A stretch of DNA of 64,000 nt, taken from NCBI GenBank assembly GCA_025998955.1, contig AP024676.1, positions 4,586,001 to 4,650,000 on the forward strand, written 5' to 3'. This document shows, in pieces, positions 42,515-52,138 of the stretch. The notes below the pieces were generated by a model. That model saw only the letters and a program-made list of their open reading frames with translations. It was not told the DNA's origin and searched no databases. Position 1 is the stretch's first letter. Each line of letters opens with the position of its first letter. A program made the translations under genes and the position numbers. Origin of the DNA: Candidatus Roseilinea sp. (GTDB lineage: Bacteria > Chloroflexota > Anaerolineae > J036 > Brachytrichaceae).

Positions 42515-44458
42515 ATGACACATCGGCAAGCACGCATCGCCGCGCTGGGATGCTGCGCGCTGGCCTTCCTGATGGCGACGTGGACGCTAGACGCGCGCGG
42601 GCTATGGGGCGACGAAGCATTCTCGGTGTGGGCGAGCCAGCAGCCGTTTGCCTCGCTCATCGCCGGCCTCGACGCGCAGCCGCCGCTGTATCACCTGCTA
42701 CTCGGCGTGAGCCGCGCGTTGTGGGGCGAATCGGTCTTCGCCGTGCGTTACCTGTCGGTGTGCTGCAGCGTGTTGCTGGTGGCCGTGGGCGCGCGGTTGG
42801 GCCGGCTGATCGGCGGGCCCACCGCCTCGGTGTTCACCGCGCTCTTACTCGCGACATCGCCCATCCTGCTCTACTATGCGCAAGAGGCGCGCATGTATGC
42901 GCTGGCCGCGCTGCTGGCCGGCGGCGCGATGTTACTGACTGCAGCAGCGCTGAATCACGGAGCGCAAGACGCAAGACGCAATACGCAATACGCCCTGCTC
43001 TCGCTCGGCGCACTGTTCACGCACTACTACGCTGCCGGCGTGCTGTTCGTGAACGCGCTGACGCTGGGGCTGGCGGCGTTGCGTTCGCGCGATGGCCGAC
43101 GCCTGATCGCTTGGCTGACTGTTCATCTTGCCATCGCGCTCGCCTTTGGCGCATGGTTTTTGGGGTTGCAATCACGCTATGCATCGCGCGCCGTTGCCAC
43201 GCGTTCGCGCATTGTGCCGGTCCTCGAGGACATCGTGAACAATTTCGGGGTGGGCATCAACGGCCTGCTGTTCGGCATGCGCGCCGACGGCAGCCTGACG
43301 GCGGTTGCGCTCATCCTATTCATGCTAGGGGGGATCGGTGTGATCGGTTATTGGCGGCGCGGGCAACGCGGCGACGCCTTGCTCATCTGTGGGTGGATCG
43401 CTGCGTCGCTGGGCATCGTGGCGGTGACGGCGGGACGCTCCGGCATCGTGAACGACTTTAGCCCGCGCTACTACCTGTTCGCGCTGTTGCCGTTGGCGCT
43501 GGCTGCCGGCGGTTGGGTTGTGCGCATCGAAGATGCACGCCGGCGCACCGCCCACTCCCCACTCCCCATTCCTCAATCTCCGATCTCTTATCTCTCCCAT
43601 CTCCCGCTTGCCCTCATCACATGCGTCGCCCTCGCGCCGGCCGTCATCGGCAACTTACAACTATTCGACCCAAGCTGGCAAAAGAGCCGCTACGACGCGA
43701 TGATCGGTGCCATCCGTGAGCGTGCTCAGCAGGGAGATGGTGTGGTATTGGTCAACAGCGATCAGTTCCCGCTGCTGGCGTACTACGGTCCACTCGACAT
43801 GCCGGTCTGGATCGTCAACAACGACGCGCTCAGCCGCGATCCGGCTTCGGTGGAGGCAGCGTTGTCACACTTCGCCGACGACAAAGCGCGCGTCTGGCTG
43901 GTGAACTATGGCTGGGCGATGGCGCTGCAGCCGCCCTCGGTTGTCGAGCAGGCGCTCAACCGGCGTGGCGCGCGCACCTATGCGCAAGGCTTCCAAGATG
44001 TGGCGCTTGCGCTTTACGATTTGCGTTTTGCCGCAGGCGACGCGCCGGTGCAACCGCAGCATGTCCAGTTCGGCAAACAGATCACGCTGGTAGGCACGCG
44101 CAGCCACGCGCGGCAGTATTACCCCGGCGACGCCGTCACGCTCGACTTGATCTGGCGTGCCGACCAAACTCCGCGCGCCGACTACACCGTGTTCATGCAC
44201 CTGCGCCGCGCCGATGACGGCAGCCAGATTTCCGCGTTCGACAGCCCGCCGGTGAACGGCGCTTCGCCCACCTCGCGCTGGACGCCCGGCGCGATCATCA
44301 CCGACACGCGCGCCGTGCCGATCCCAGCCGATGCGTCGCCGGGCGAATACAATGTCGTGATCGGTTGGTATCGCTATCCCACCTTCGAGCGCCTCACGAT
44401 CAACGGTGGAGAAGCAACCGAGCACGTCGTCGAGCGCATCACCATCCTGTCACGCTGA
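42515..44458 (+). CDS. GT39-type membrane glycosyltransferase with two heptamer insertions
   Basis: I start at the ATG at 42515 (MTHRQARIAALGCCALAF). An upstream in-frame ATG at 42479 lies inside the MITE end. The 647-residue protein has about ten hydrophobic helices and the GT39-like loop with RGLWGDEAFSVWASQQPFASLI, LDAQPPLYHLLLGVSRALWGE and YYAQEARMYALAALLAG. The substrate is probably a polyprenyl-linked sugar added to an outside acceptor. The C-terminal 200 residues form a soluble beta domain. In-frame heptamer tracts at 42962-42992 and 43551-43606 add low-complexity stretches in loops. Confidence 0.85.
   Translation: MTHRQARIAALGCCALAFLMATWTLDARGLWGDEAFSVWASQQPFASLIAGLDAQPPLYHLLLGVSRALWGESVFAVRYLSVCCSVLLVAVGARLGRLIGGPTASVFTALLLATSPILLYYAQEARMYALAALLAGGAMLLTAAALNHGAQDARRNTQYALLSLGALFTHYYAAGVLFVNALTLGLAALRSRDGRRLIAWLTVHLAIALAFGAWFLGLQSRYASRAVATRSRIVPVLEDIVNNFGVGINGLLFGMRADGSLTAVALILFMLGGIGVIGYWRRGQRGDALLICGWIAASLGIVAVTAGRSGIVNDFSPRYYLFALLPLALAAGGWVVRIEDARRRTAHSPLPIPQSPISYLSHLPLALITCVALAPAVIGNLQLFDPSWQKSRYDAMIGAIRERAQQGDGVVLVNSDQFPLLAYYGPLDMPVWIVNNDALSRDPASVEAALSHFADDKARVWLVNYGWAMALQPPSVVEQALNRRGARTYAQGFQDVALALYDLRFAAGDAPVQPQHVQFGKQITLVGTRSHARQYYPGDAVTLDLIWRADQTPRADYTVFMHLRRADDGSQISAFDSPPVNGASPTSRWTPGAIITDTRAVPIPADASPGEYNVVIGWYRYPTFERLTINGGEATEHVVERITILSR
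42962..42992. repeat. CAAGACG heptamer tract inside the GT39 gene
   Basis: The units CAAGACG, CAAGACG, CAATACG, CAATACG run directly one after another and are in frame. They match the tract at 34350. Confidence 0.85.
43551..43606. repeat. CCCACTC heptamer tract inside the GT39 gene
   Basis: The units CCCACTC, CCCACTC, CCCATTC, CTCAATC, TCCGATC, TCTTATC and a tail follow each other. The frame is kept, and the peptide is rich in Ser and Pro. Confidence 0.85.
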
Positions 44459-44496
44459 GCGCCGGTCGGCTGATATAGTGCAGCCTCGTTTGCATC

Positions 44497-46476
44497 ATGT
44501 CGCGTAGAACGCTCGTCCTGCTTGTCGCGCTCGTCATCGCCTCGTTCGCGTTGAGCCTTGTCCCCTTGCAAGCGTCGCCGAGCGCGCCGGCGTCGCCCGA
44601 ATGGCGCTACCGCCGCCCGATTACGATCTCGAATGCCGGCGAGGCCGACCTGCGCGACTTCCAGGTGTGGCTTGTGCTCGATGCGCAAAACTTCGACTTC
44701 GACCGGGCACGGCCGGATGGCGGTGATCTGCGCTTCGCCGACGAGGACGGCCGGCGTTATTTGCCGCATTGGATCGAGCGCTACGATGCCGGCGCACGAC
44801 AGGCGATTGCCTGGGTGAAGACGCCCGATATCCCGGCAGCGGGTCGGCGGACGATCTACCTTTACTACGGTAGCGCCACAGCCGATGATCTCTCCAGCGG
44901 CAGGCGCACCTTCGAGATGTTCGACGACTTCGGCCAGCCCGGCCTCGGCTACTACACCTTCGGCCCGCCGACCACGGTCATGACCCGCACCGAGGCGTGG
45001 GAGACCGAGGCGCCGCACACTTTGAGCGTGGTCGAGCTCGACCGCGACGGCTACCGCTACTGGGGCTATTACGGCCTGGCCGACTGTGGCGGCATCGGGC
45101 TGGCGCGCAGCAACGACCTGGTGAACTGGGTGAAGCGGCCAACCCCGCTACTGAACCGCGACGGCGAGCGCTGGCCGTCGGTGCAACGCGTAGGCGACCG
45201 GATCTACATGATCTACGACCGCGATCACTGCGGCGTGAGCCACGTGGTGATGCGCACGAGCATGGACGGCATGCACTTCGATCCAGAGTATCGCGTGATC
45301 GTGCCGCCGGAGCCCGGCGTGCGCAATCAGAATCCAGCGCTCTTCCGTGACCCAAAGGACGGCCAGTTCTATCTGTATTGGTTCCGCGGCGGCAACGAGG
45401 CCGGCTTCTGGCAAATCAAGATGCGCCAAGCCTGGAACGTCGAAGGGCTGGCCAATCCGGCATCCGAGCGTGTCTTGATTGACGTGCCCTATGAGCTGGC
45501 CGCACCCAACATGATGTTCCACGATGGCGTGTACTTCCTCTCCACCGAGGTGAACGAGAATGCCTGGAAGACGAAGATCTACGCCGGCCCATCACCCGCC
45601 GGCCCGTTCACTCCGTTGCCCGATGCGCCGCAGCTCAGCGACAACCAGGCCTGTCTGTTCCAGCATGTCTTCACGACCACGCTGCACGGCTACATCTGCA
45701 AAGACACCGGCGCCGGCTGGGTGCTGAACTACCGCAGCGCCGACCTCTCTGCCGGGCGCAGCGCCCGCCGCCAGCTCGACCCCGGTGTATGGACGGCGCT
45801 GGGCGGCACATGGGCGCCGGCTGAAGTGGACGAAGCGCTCGATGTGCGGACGGTGCTCAGCGCGACCGGCGATGGCTTGCTGATGACGGCGTTGCCGGGC
45901 GGTGACTACGTCTTCGAAGTACGCGGTCGCCTGCAAGATGCGAGCGGCAAGTGGGGCGTGGCGATGCGCGTGCAAGACGCCGCCAACCACTATCGGGTCG
46001 AAGTCGAGCGACTCGTGAACGGCGGCGCGTATCTGCGCGTCTATCGCGTCGTGGACGGCGTGCGCGAGGCCGACCTGGCCGGCGCATCCACCCTTGATCT
46101 CGATCCGCTGGTCTGGCTCAAGCTGACCGTGGCGATTCGCGGGAACGAAATGCGAATCAAGCTCAACGACCAGGGCGAGTTCGTAGCCGTAGACCCCGAG
46201 GCGCGCTTCACTTCCGGACGCAGCGCGCTGTGGGTTTCCGGCAGTGCTCAATTCGACGACGTGGCCTGGCGCAAGGTCGCTATGCCCGAACCCGAAGCCA
46301 TCGTCGGCGCGCGCGAGCAACGCAGCAGGGCATATACGAACTGGCTCGGGCGCGACGACGCTGCGCATGGTGCAGCAGCCGATGCGAGCCATCAACGCCT
46401 GACATGGCTGGCCGCGCTGCTCACGCTGATCGCGCTGGGTATCATCGGGGCAGGCTTCGTTCACAACCGGCGATAA
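44497..46476 (+). CDS. DUF2341 / five-bladed beta-propeller glycosidase-like surface protein
   Basis: The 659-residue protein has a signal peptide (TLVLLVALVIASFALSLVPLQA). A DUF2341 domain follows at about 30-145 (EWRYRRPITISNAGEADLRDFQVWLVLDA, IYLYYGSATADD). Then comes a family-43-like propeller at about 150-420 with RSNDLVNWVKRPTPLLNRDGERWPSV and RDPKDGQFYLYWF, and a LamG-like concanavalin fold near 440-600. The C-terminal helix LTWLAALLTLIALGIIGAGFV anchors it to the membrane. Members may degrade or bind polysaccharides outside the cell. I could not point to the catalytic acids with certainty. It lies 38 bases after the GT39 gene. Confidence 0.8.
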   Translation: MSRRTLVLLVALVIASFALSLVPLQASPSAPASPEWRYRRPITISNAGEADLRDFQVWLVLDAQNFDFDRARPDGGDLRFADEDGRRYLPHWIERYDAGARQAIAWVKTPDIPAAGRRTIYLYYGSATADDLSSGRRTFEMFDDFGQPGLGYYTFGPPTTVMTRTEAWETEAPHTLSVVELDRDGYRYWGYYGLADCGGIGLARSNDLVNWVKRPTPLLNRDGERWPSVQRVGDRIYMIYDRDHCGVSHVVMRTSMDGMHFDPEYRVIVPPEPGVRNQNPALFRDPKDGQFYLYWFRGGNEAGFWQIKMRQAWNVEGLANPASERVLIDVPYELAAPNMMFHDGVYFLSTEVNENAWKTKIYAGPSPAGPFTPLPDAPQLSDNQACLFQHVFTTTLHGYICKDTGAGWVLNYRSADLSAGRSARRQLDPGVWTALGGTWAPAEVDEALDVRTVLSATGDGLLMTALPGGDYVFEVRGRLQDASGKWGVAMRVQDAANHYRVEVERLVNGGAYLRVYRVVDGVREADLAGASTLDLDPLVWLKLTVAIRGNEMRIKLNDQGEFVAVDPEARFTSGRSALWVSGSAQFDDVAWRKVAMPEPEAIVGAREQRSRAYTNWLGRDDAAHGAAADASHQRLTWLAALLTLIALGIIGAGFVHNRR

Positions 46477-46493
46477 TTTCAGGGCGTCGCATC

Positions 46494-48371
46494 ATGGAAG
46501 AGCACTATGGCATGCCGTCTTTGCCGCGGCCCGATGCTTGCCCGCCGGAGGGTCTATGGCCGGAGCTGGTGATCAACGGTGTCGAGCGCATCCACAACCA
46601 CGCCGTGTCGCCCGATGGCCGTCGCGTCGCCTTCTACCGTGACCGCAACGCGCAGAGCGACCTGTTCACCATCGAGCTGGATTCGAACGGCACGCCCAAC
46701 TGGCCGAGCCGGCTGACCTTCGAGCGCACCTACGTCAATTGGTGGGAGGACGAGCCACCGGCCTGGACGCCCGACAGCCGTTTCATCATCTACGGCGCAT
46801 ACGAAGACGACGTGAGCAACCTCTACGTCGTGCCGGCCGACGGCGGCCAGCCGCGCCAGTTGACCGAGCTGTACTACGATGCCTCCGAGCCGGCAGTGTC
46901 GCCCGACGGCCGGCTGGTAGTCTTCAGCACCTACAAGGGTGGCGCGTCACAGATCGCCGCCGTGCCGTTCGAAGGTGGGTGGGTGACCGGATTGACGCAT
47001 GGCAGCGATGAATGTGGCTCGCCGGTGTGGATGCCGGACGGCTCGCGCGTCATCTACCAGGCCTCGCCGCAACACCAGATCAAGCAGACCGACATCTACG
47101 CGATTTCGCCGCAGGGCGGCACGCCGGTTCGGTTGACGCCGGGCGACGGCGCGCAGTATTGGGCGCCCAGCGTGTCGCCGGATGGATCGTGTATCGCCAT
47201 GCTGTGCAACCGCAGTGGCAACGATGCAGTGTGGCTGATGGCCGCCGATGGCTCACGCCTGACCCAGCTTACGCACATCGGCCAGGACGTCGAGGACTTT
47301 GCGTGGGCGACGGACGGTAAGCGTATAGTGCTCATCGGCAGTGAGCAAGGCAGCGATCCACTTTACGTCGTTACTATTGACGACTGCAAGACGATGCGGT
47401 TGAGGAGGCCGGCGGGGAATCACAGCACGCCGCGGTGGGTGCCCGGCAGGGATGCATTCGTGGTCGGGTTCGATAGCCCTAGCCAGCCGCCTGATTTGTA
47501 TCTGTGTGCTGGAACGCCAGGAACCGGTGAAGATCGTGCGCTGACCAACAGCGCGCCTCCGGCGCTGAAGAACTATCCGTTCATCACGCCGTCGCACATC
47601 GAATTCACCAGCCACGACGGGTGGCTCATTCCGGGATTTCTCTACCTGCCCAGTGCGCTGGCCGAGGACCGAAGGCCCAGGCGCGGTTTGCCGGGGATCG
47701 TTTACCCGCACGGCGGCCCGAACGCGCAATACGACCTGGCCTGGGATCCCGTGCGCCAATACTTCGTCGCCAAGGGCTATGTTATTCTGTGCCCCAATTA
47801 TCGGGGCTCGACGGGTTATGGTAGACATTTCAAAGAAGGCAATCTGTTCAACTGGGGCGTGGGTGACTTGCAAGATTGTTTGGCGGCAGCCGACGTGCTC
47901 ATGCGCACCCCAGGCGTTGACCCCAAGCGGTTGGCGATCTGGGGACAGAGCTACGGCGGCTATCTGACGTTATTGGCGTTGACGAAGGATCCGCAATATC
48001 GTTTCAAATGCGGTGTATCCTTATACGGCGATAGCCACCTGAAGACGTCATGGGCGCTGGGCGATCATTCAGGGCGGCAGGATTTGGAATGGCAGATGGG
48101 ATTGCCGAGCGATCATGCGCATGAATATGAGATCGGTTCTCCGCTGAACTACGTAAAGCATATCCGCGCTCCTGTGCTCATCATTCACGGCGAGCGCGAC
48201 GCGCGTGTGCACCTCAACGAGTCCGCGCAATTCGTCGCCGCGCTCAAGCGCGAAGGCAAAACTTTCGAATACAAGACATACCCCGATGAGGGTCACGGTT
48301 TCGCCAATTCGGCCAATGCGCTCGATGCGCTGCAGCGCATCGAGCGGTTCTTGGATTGGCATCTGATGTGA
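46494..48371 (+). CDS. S9-family acylaminoacyl/dipeptidyl peptidase
   Basis: I start at the ATG at 46494 (MEEHYGMPSLPRPD). The first 380 residues form a WD40-type propeller with repeats such as PAWTPDSRFIIYGA, PAVSPDGRLVVFS and PSVSPDGSCIAML. The alpha/beta-hydrolase part from about 390 has the oxyanion PHGGPNAQYD, the nucleophile serine in WGQSYGGYLTLLALT, the aspartate in IIHGERDARVHL and the histidine in PDEGHGFANSAN. It probably cleaves short peptides and is likely cytoplasmic because no signal peptide is seen. The ATG lies 18 bases after the previous stop. Confidence 0.95.
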   Translation: MEEHYGMPSLPRPDACPPEGLWPELVINGVERIHNHAVSPDGRRVAFYRDRNAQSDLFTIELDSNGTPNWPSRLTFERTYVNWWEDEPPAWTPDSRFIIYGAYEDDVSNLYVVPADGGQPRQLTELYYDASEPAVSPDGRLVVFSTYKGGASQIAAVPFEGGWVTGLTHGSDECGSPVWMPDGSRVIYQASPQHQIKQTDIYAISPQGGTPVRLTPGDGAQYWAPSVSPDGSCIAMLCNRSGNDAVWLMAADGSRLTQLTHIGQDVEDFAWATDGKRIVLIGSEQGSDPLYVVTIDDCKTMRLRRPAGNHSTPRWVPGRDAFVVGFDSPSQPPDLYLCAGTPGTGEDRALTNSAPPALKNYPFITPSHIEFTSHDGWLIPGFLYLPSALAEDRRPRRGLPGIVYPHGGPNAQYDLAWDPVRQYFVAKGYVILCPNYRGSTGYGRHFKEGNLFNWGVGDLQDCLAAADVLMRTPGVDPKRLAIWGQSYGGYLTLLALTKDPQYRFKCGVSLYGDSHLKTSWALGDHSGRQDLEWQMGLPSDHAHEYEIGSPLNYVKHIRAPVLIIHGERDARVHLNESAQFVAALKREGKTFEYKTYPDEGHGFANSANALDALQRIERFLDWHLM

Positions 48372-48382
48372 GGAAGAGAAGG

Positions 48383-50074
48383 ATGAAGAAGACGACCTTT
48401 GGCAACCCCCTAGGGCTCTTGTGGCGTTTGGTCGCCGTCAGCTTGGCCGGCCTGCTCGTGCTGACGGCTTGTCTGGGCGGCGCGGCCAAGACGCCGGAGA
48501 TCAAAATCACGTCCCCCGAGCCGAACACGCAGTTGAGCGTCGGGCAAAGCATCGCCATCATCGGCACGGCGACCGGCGACGCCATCTCGCGCGTAGATGT
48601 GATCATTGACGGCACGACCTACGCCACACTCAACGCGCCCGACAAATCCAAGGGCGTGCCCAGCTTTCCGATCAACGTGCCGTGGACGCCGCTCTCTGCC
48701 GGCACACACGCCATCCAGCTCAAGGCGTACGGCCCACCGGACGACAAGCTGCTCACCCAGTCCGAGCCGCTCGTGCTGGTTGCGCAGGCGGCGGCGGTGC
48801 CCGAGCCCACGGCCGCGCCCGAGCCGACTCAGCCGGCGACCGTGCCCACCCAAGCGCCACCGCAGCCCACGACGGCGCCGCTCCAACCGCAGCCGACGCG
48901 CGATCCTGGCACCGCGACCGGCCAGCAGCCGGCGCCCGGCAGCACAGGCGACGCCAGCGCGCCTAGTTTGACGGTGACCAACGAGTTCGTGAACGTGCGC
49001 ACCGGCCCAGACGTGGCCTACACCAAGATCGGTGAGCTGAAGCAGGGCGAAGTGGTGCCGGTGCGGGGTAAGAGCGCAGACGGCCGCTGGTGGCAGATTT
49101 CCTATCCGTCCGGCCCTGGCGGCGTTGGCTGGGTCATCAATGACTATGTGCAAGCCAACAGCGCCGCCGCCAGCGTGCCTGTAGCCGCCGCACCGCCACG
49201 TCCGACGTCGCCGCCGGTCGTCGTCCAGCCAACGGCTGCGCCGCCGGTGCTGGTGCCGATCGTAACGTTGCCGCCGCCGCAGATTCAGCCGACTGCGCCG
49301 CCGCAGGGCCAACTGGTCGGCGAGCGCGGCGTGCTGCGCGTCAATGCCAACCCCGTCCCGGCCGGAACTACCGTCTTCGCCAGCTGGAACATCCCGAACT
49401 TCAAGAGCGGCGAATTCGACCGCGGCGATGGTCAGGGCTTCCGAGGTCCGGTTGCACAGGTGATGCAGGTAGATGTGCCTGGCATCACCGGCCCGCGCAC
49501 CATTCGCCTGCGCTGGGTGGATCTGAACAATCAGGTGTTCGAAGACGCGATCACCATCAACGTCGTGGGACAAGCCATCGCTCCGCCGCCGGCGGTCAAT
49601 CCTGAGTGCAACCCCAGCAACCCGGACTGGCAGGCTGGGAAGAACAACAACCCGACGAACTGGACGTTCTGCAAGCGCAAGGACCTGGAGTATGTCGGCG
49701 AGGCACCACCCGGCGGCAACATCGCTTACGTAGACCGCAGCGATAAGGTCTACACCATGGCCTGGGATATCTACGGCATCCGGGCGATCTACCTGGTGTT
49801 CGAGCCGAATGGCTCGCGTGGCCCCGCCGCGCCCAGCGGCAAGTCTATCCCAACCACCGGCACCGGCCCGCAGTCGTTCAAGATCAATGACTTCGAGAAC
49901 GGCTGCTACCGAATCACGCTGCGCATTGACACCAACGCAGGCGACCGCGCCGACTTCGGTGAAAAGATTCTCTGTGTCGGCGTCGGAAGCGGCGGAGGGG
50001 GTGGCGGCGGAGGCGGAGGGGGCGGCGGTGGCGGCGGGGGTGGTGGCGGTGTGATCGCCACGCCGATGCCGTGA
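48383..50074 (+). CDS. Lipoprotein with SH3b domain and C-terminal glycine run
   Basis: The start ATG at 48383 has AGGAAGAG upstream. The signal peptide ends in LLVLTACLGG, a lipobox, so it is membrane-anchored. An Ig-like part (IKITSPEPNTQLSVGQSIAIIG) follows, then a Pro/Thr/Gln linker, an SH3b domain at about 200-255 (VNVRTGPDVAYTKIGELKQGEVVPVRGKSADGRWWQISY) and a second beta part. The end is more than 20 glycines coded by GGN triplets. SH3b domains often bind peptidoglycan. The glycine tail is unusual and may be flexible or unstable in length. Confidence 0.85.
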   Translation: MKKTTFGNPLGLLWRLVAVSLAGLLVLTACLGGAAKTPEIKITSPEPNTQLSVGQSIAIIGTATGDAISRVDVIIDGTTYATLNAPDKSKGVPSFPINVPWTPLSAGTHAIQLKAYGPPDDKLLTQSEPLVLVAQAAAVPEPTAAPEPTQPATVPTQAPPQPTTAPLQPQPTRDPGTATGQQPAPGSTGDASAPSLTVTNEFVNVRTGPDVAYTKIGELKQGEVVPVRGKSADGRWWQISYPSGPGGVGWVINDYVQANSAAASVPVAAAPPRPTSPPVVVQPTAAPPVLVPIVTLPPPQIQPTAPPQGQLVGERGVLRVNANPVPAGTTVFASWNIPNFKSGEFDRGDGQGFRGPVAQVMQVDVPGITGPRTIRLRWVDLNNQVFEDAITINVVGQAIAPPPAVNPECNPSNPDWQAGKNNNPTNWTFCKRKDLEYVGEAPPGGNIAYVDRSDKVYTMAWDIYGIRAIYLVFEPNGSRGPAAPSGKSIPTTGTGPQSFKINDFENGCYRITLRIDTNAGDRADFGEKILCVGVGSGGGGGGGGGGGGGGGGGGGGVIATPMP

Positions 50075-50206
50075 TCACCCATCGCGATCTTGCCTCTGAA
50101 ATCAATCGTGCGTGTTGCTGCGACGCGAACGACTTGGATGCTGATGAGGTCAGCGCCGATAGACAAATCCGGCGCTGACCTCGCTACCCTCTCGAACAGG
50201 AGTTGC

Positions 50207-52054
50207 ATGAAACGAACGCAATCGCTTCGAACGCTCTGTGCGATCGCTGCTGCCGTTGCGACAATTTCGGCGTCCGCCCTCGGCGGTGCGCCGGCCGCCT
50301 TCGCGCAGGACGAGCCGCCGGCTGCTGAGACGGCTACGCCGGATGCCTCGGTCGAACCGAATCAGGCCGATGCCGGCGAGATATGGACACCCGGCGCCGG
50401 CGCTAGCTTCAACCTTCTGGGAAATCCCAATGTCACCGTCCGTGTGGACGCGCCATATACATTCGCCGCGTCCGGATTCTATCAACTCTTCGATCCTAAT
50501 ACAGGCTTCGGGCCGCAGACGCCTGTACCTGCGGTGCTCTCAAACGGTAATCGCCGTGCCGAAATGACGGTGACGCTCAGTGCCAGCAACATCAAGAACG
50601 GCGCGGCGATTTACTTCGAGATTCCTTCCTCCGACGGAACGGTTGTGGCGAAGAGCCCAGCATATACCCTTTTGGCAAGGTTGTATCTCCCCTCGATTTT
50701 CATCAATGCCGGCCAGTCGCCGTTTCCGGTCCCGCTGACAACCACCGGAACGAATGCGTGCGATGCCTTCATTAATTTGCGAGGTGGGCCGCTCTCGCCA
50801 TGGGTCAGTTATAGCGTCCTCAATACGCTTACGGATAGTTGGTTCTTCGCCAACAACACTGTGCCCAACGCGACAATCGTCGTGTCGCTGACGAACTACA
50901 CCTCTGTGCAGGGTCAGTTGCAGGTGTTCACGGAGCAAAATGGGTGCGGCATACTGGCACCTTTGCTCGGCTTCGGCACGAACCCGAACCCAGTCGTTAC
51001 CGTGTTCAACATTCCGGTGGGGCGGATTTACTTCCGCGTGATCAGCGGCTCTGGCCAGCCTGCACCGCTGCCCTACATCATCCGATGGGGGTTCGCGGGT
51101 ACGACGGGGCCTCTGGAGCCCAACAACAACCCATGCCAGGCAACACCGACACAACCTGGCGTGCAATACACCACGTTCAGCGATGACCAGTACGACTTCT
51201 TCGCCTTGAACATCACCGGCACCGCGCAGATTCAGGTGCTGATGCAAGGGCACACCATCGGCTTTACGCAAGTGCAGGTGCGTACGCCGCTCAAGCCGGG
51301 ATTCTTCTGCCCGGGCAACGGTGCCGATCCGGTCAACAGCACCGACCGCATTGACCCATTCGGCGTTGTACCGCAAGGCGGCGGCGATGTGCTGCTGACG
51401 GTCAATATCCCCGGCCCCGGGTTGTATTACATCCGCGTCAGCCTGCCGACCGCTGCCGGCAACGGTCAGCCCTACCGCATCTCGTGGAACTACCGTGGCG
51501 CCGGAGGCGGCACCATTCCGGACACGCGTGATCCGCTGTTCACCTCCAATCCGAACCAACCGTTCAACCCACCCTACAACGGCGACATCCTGTTCAACAT
51601 CAACGCGGGTCAAACGGCCACCTACTACTGGTCGGGCATGCAGGCACTTGGCGCATACGACTCGATTCAAGTAAGGGTGATCGGTGTGACCAACCTGCAG
51701 GGCTGTGGCCAAGGAGACCCGACCCGGACCAGTCCCAACACCTTTGCCAACAACTGGGCCTCCGTCGGCACGACTGCGCCGCGCGGCTCGATCAGCATCC
51801 AGTTCAATGCAGCGGGCGGCTACAACATCGAGTTCCGCGTGCTGCAGAGTGGCACACAGCGCTTCTTCGACGCAAAGCCGCTGAAGGTGAGCTGCGGCAC
51901 GTTGATGACCGCGCGCGAGTACCTCAGCGTCATGGACAACCCGAGGCTCAGCGTGCCGGAGGACAAGCTGGATGAGCCGCTGCAGCCGCCCGACCTGGTC
52001 TTGCCGGAGGTGCTGCCTACATCCGAACCCCCCGACGTCGAGCCACATCCATAG
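50207..52054 (+). CDS. Large secreted protein with repeated beta domains
   Basis: The ATG at 50207 follows ACAGGAG and starts a Sec signal peptide (LRTLCAIAAAVATISASALG, then AFA cleavage). About 580 residues of Asn/Thr/Gly-rich beta sequence follow. They include three repeats of a bacterial pre-peptidase-like C-terminal pattern, seen as FGTNPNPVVTVFNIPVGRIYFRVIS, DDQYDFFALNITGTAQIQVLMQG and GDVLLTVNIPGPGLYYIRVS. The C-terminal 50 residues are Pro-rich. There are no catalytic residues that I recognise, so it may be an adhesin or structural layer component. A terminator follows 30 bases after the stop. Confidence 0.75.
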   Translation: MKRTQSLRTLCAIAAAVATISASALGGAPAAFAQDEPPAAETATPDASVEPNQADAGEIWTPGAGASFNLLGNPNVTVRVDAPYTFAASGFYQLFDPNTGFGPQTPVPAVLSNGNRRAEMTVTLSASNIKNGAAIYFEIPSSDGTVVAKSPAYTLLARLYLPSIFINAGQSPFPVPLTTTGTNACDAFINLRGGPLSPWVSYSVLNTLTDSWFFANNTVPNATIVVSLTNYTSVQGQLQVFTEQNGCGILAPLLGFGTNPNPVVTVFNIPVGRIYFRVISGSGQPAPLPYIIRWGFAGTTGPLEPNNNPCQATPTQPGVQYTTFSDDQYDFFALNITGTAQIQVLMQGHTIGFTQVQVRTPLKPGFFCPGNGADPVNSTDRIDPFGVVPQGGGDVLLTVNIPGPGLYYIRVSLPTAAGNGQPYRISWNYRGAGGGTIPDTRDPLFTSNPNQPFNPPYNGDILFNINAGQTATYYWSGMQALGAYDSIQVRVIGVTNLQGCGQGDPTRTSPNTFANNWASVGTTAPRGSISIQFNAAGGYNIEFRVLQSGTQRFFDAKPLKVSCGTLMTAREYLSVMDNPRLSVPEDKLDEPLQPPDLVLPEVLPTSEPPDVEPHP

Positions 52055-52083
52055 GTCGAGTTCGCCGATCGGACGCGCACGAG

Positions 52084-52118
52084 GCGGGCTTCGCTCAGCG
52101 AAGCCCGCTTTGTTTTTC
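52084..52118 (+). terminator. Rho-independent terminator after the secreted protein gene
   Basis: GCGGGCTTCGCT at about 52084-52095 pairs with AGCGAAGCCCGC at about 52097-52108, and TTTGTTTTT follows. It separates the secreted protein gene from dnaG. Confidence 0.9.
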
Positions 52119-52138
52119 GCGCAGTTACAATCTGACGC

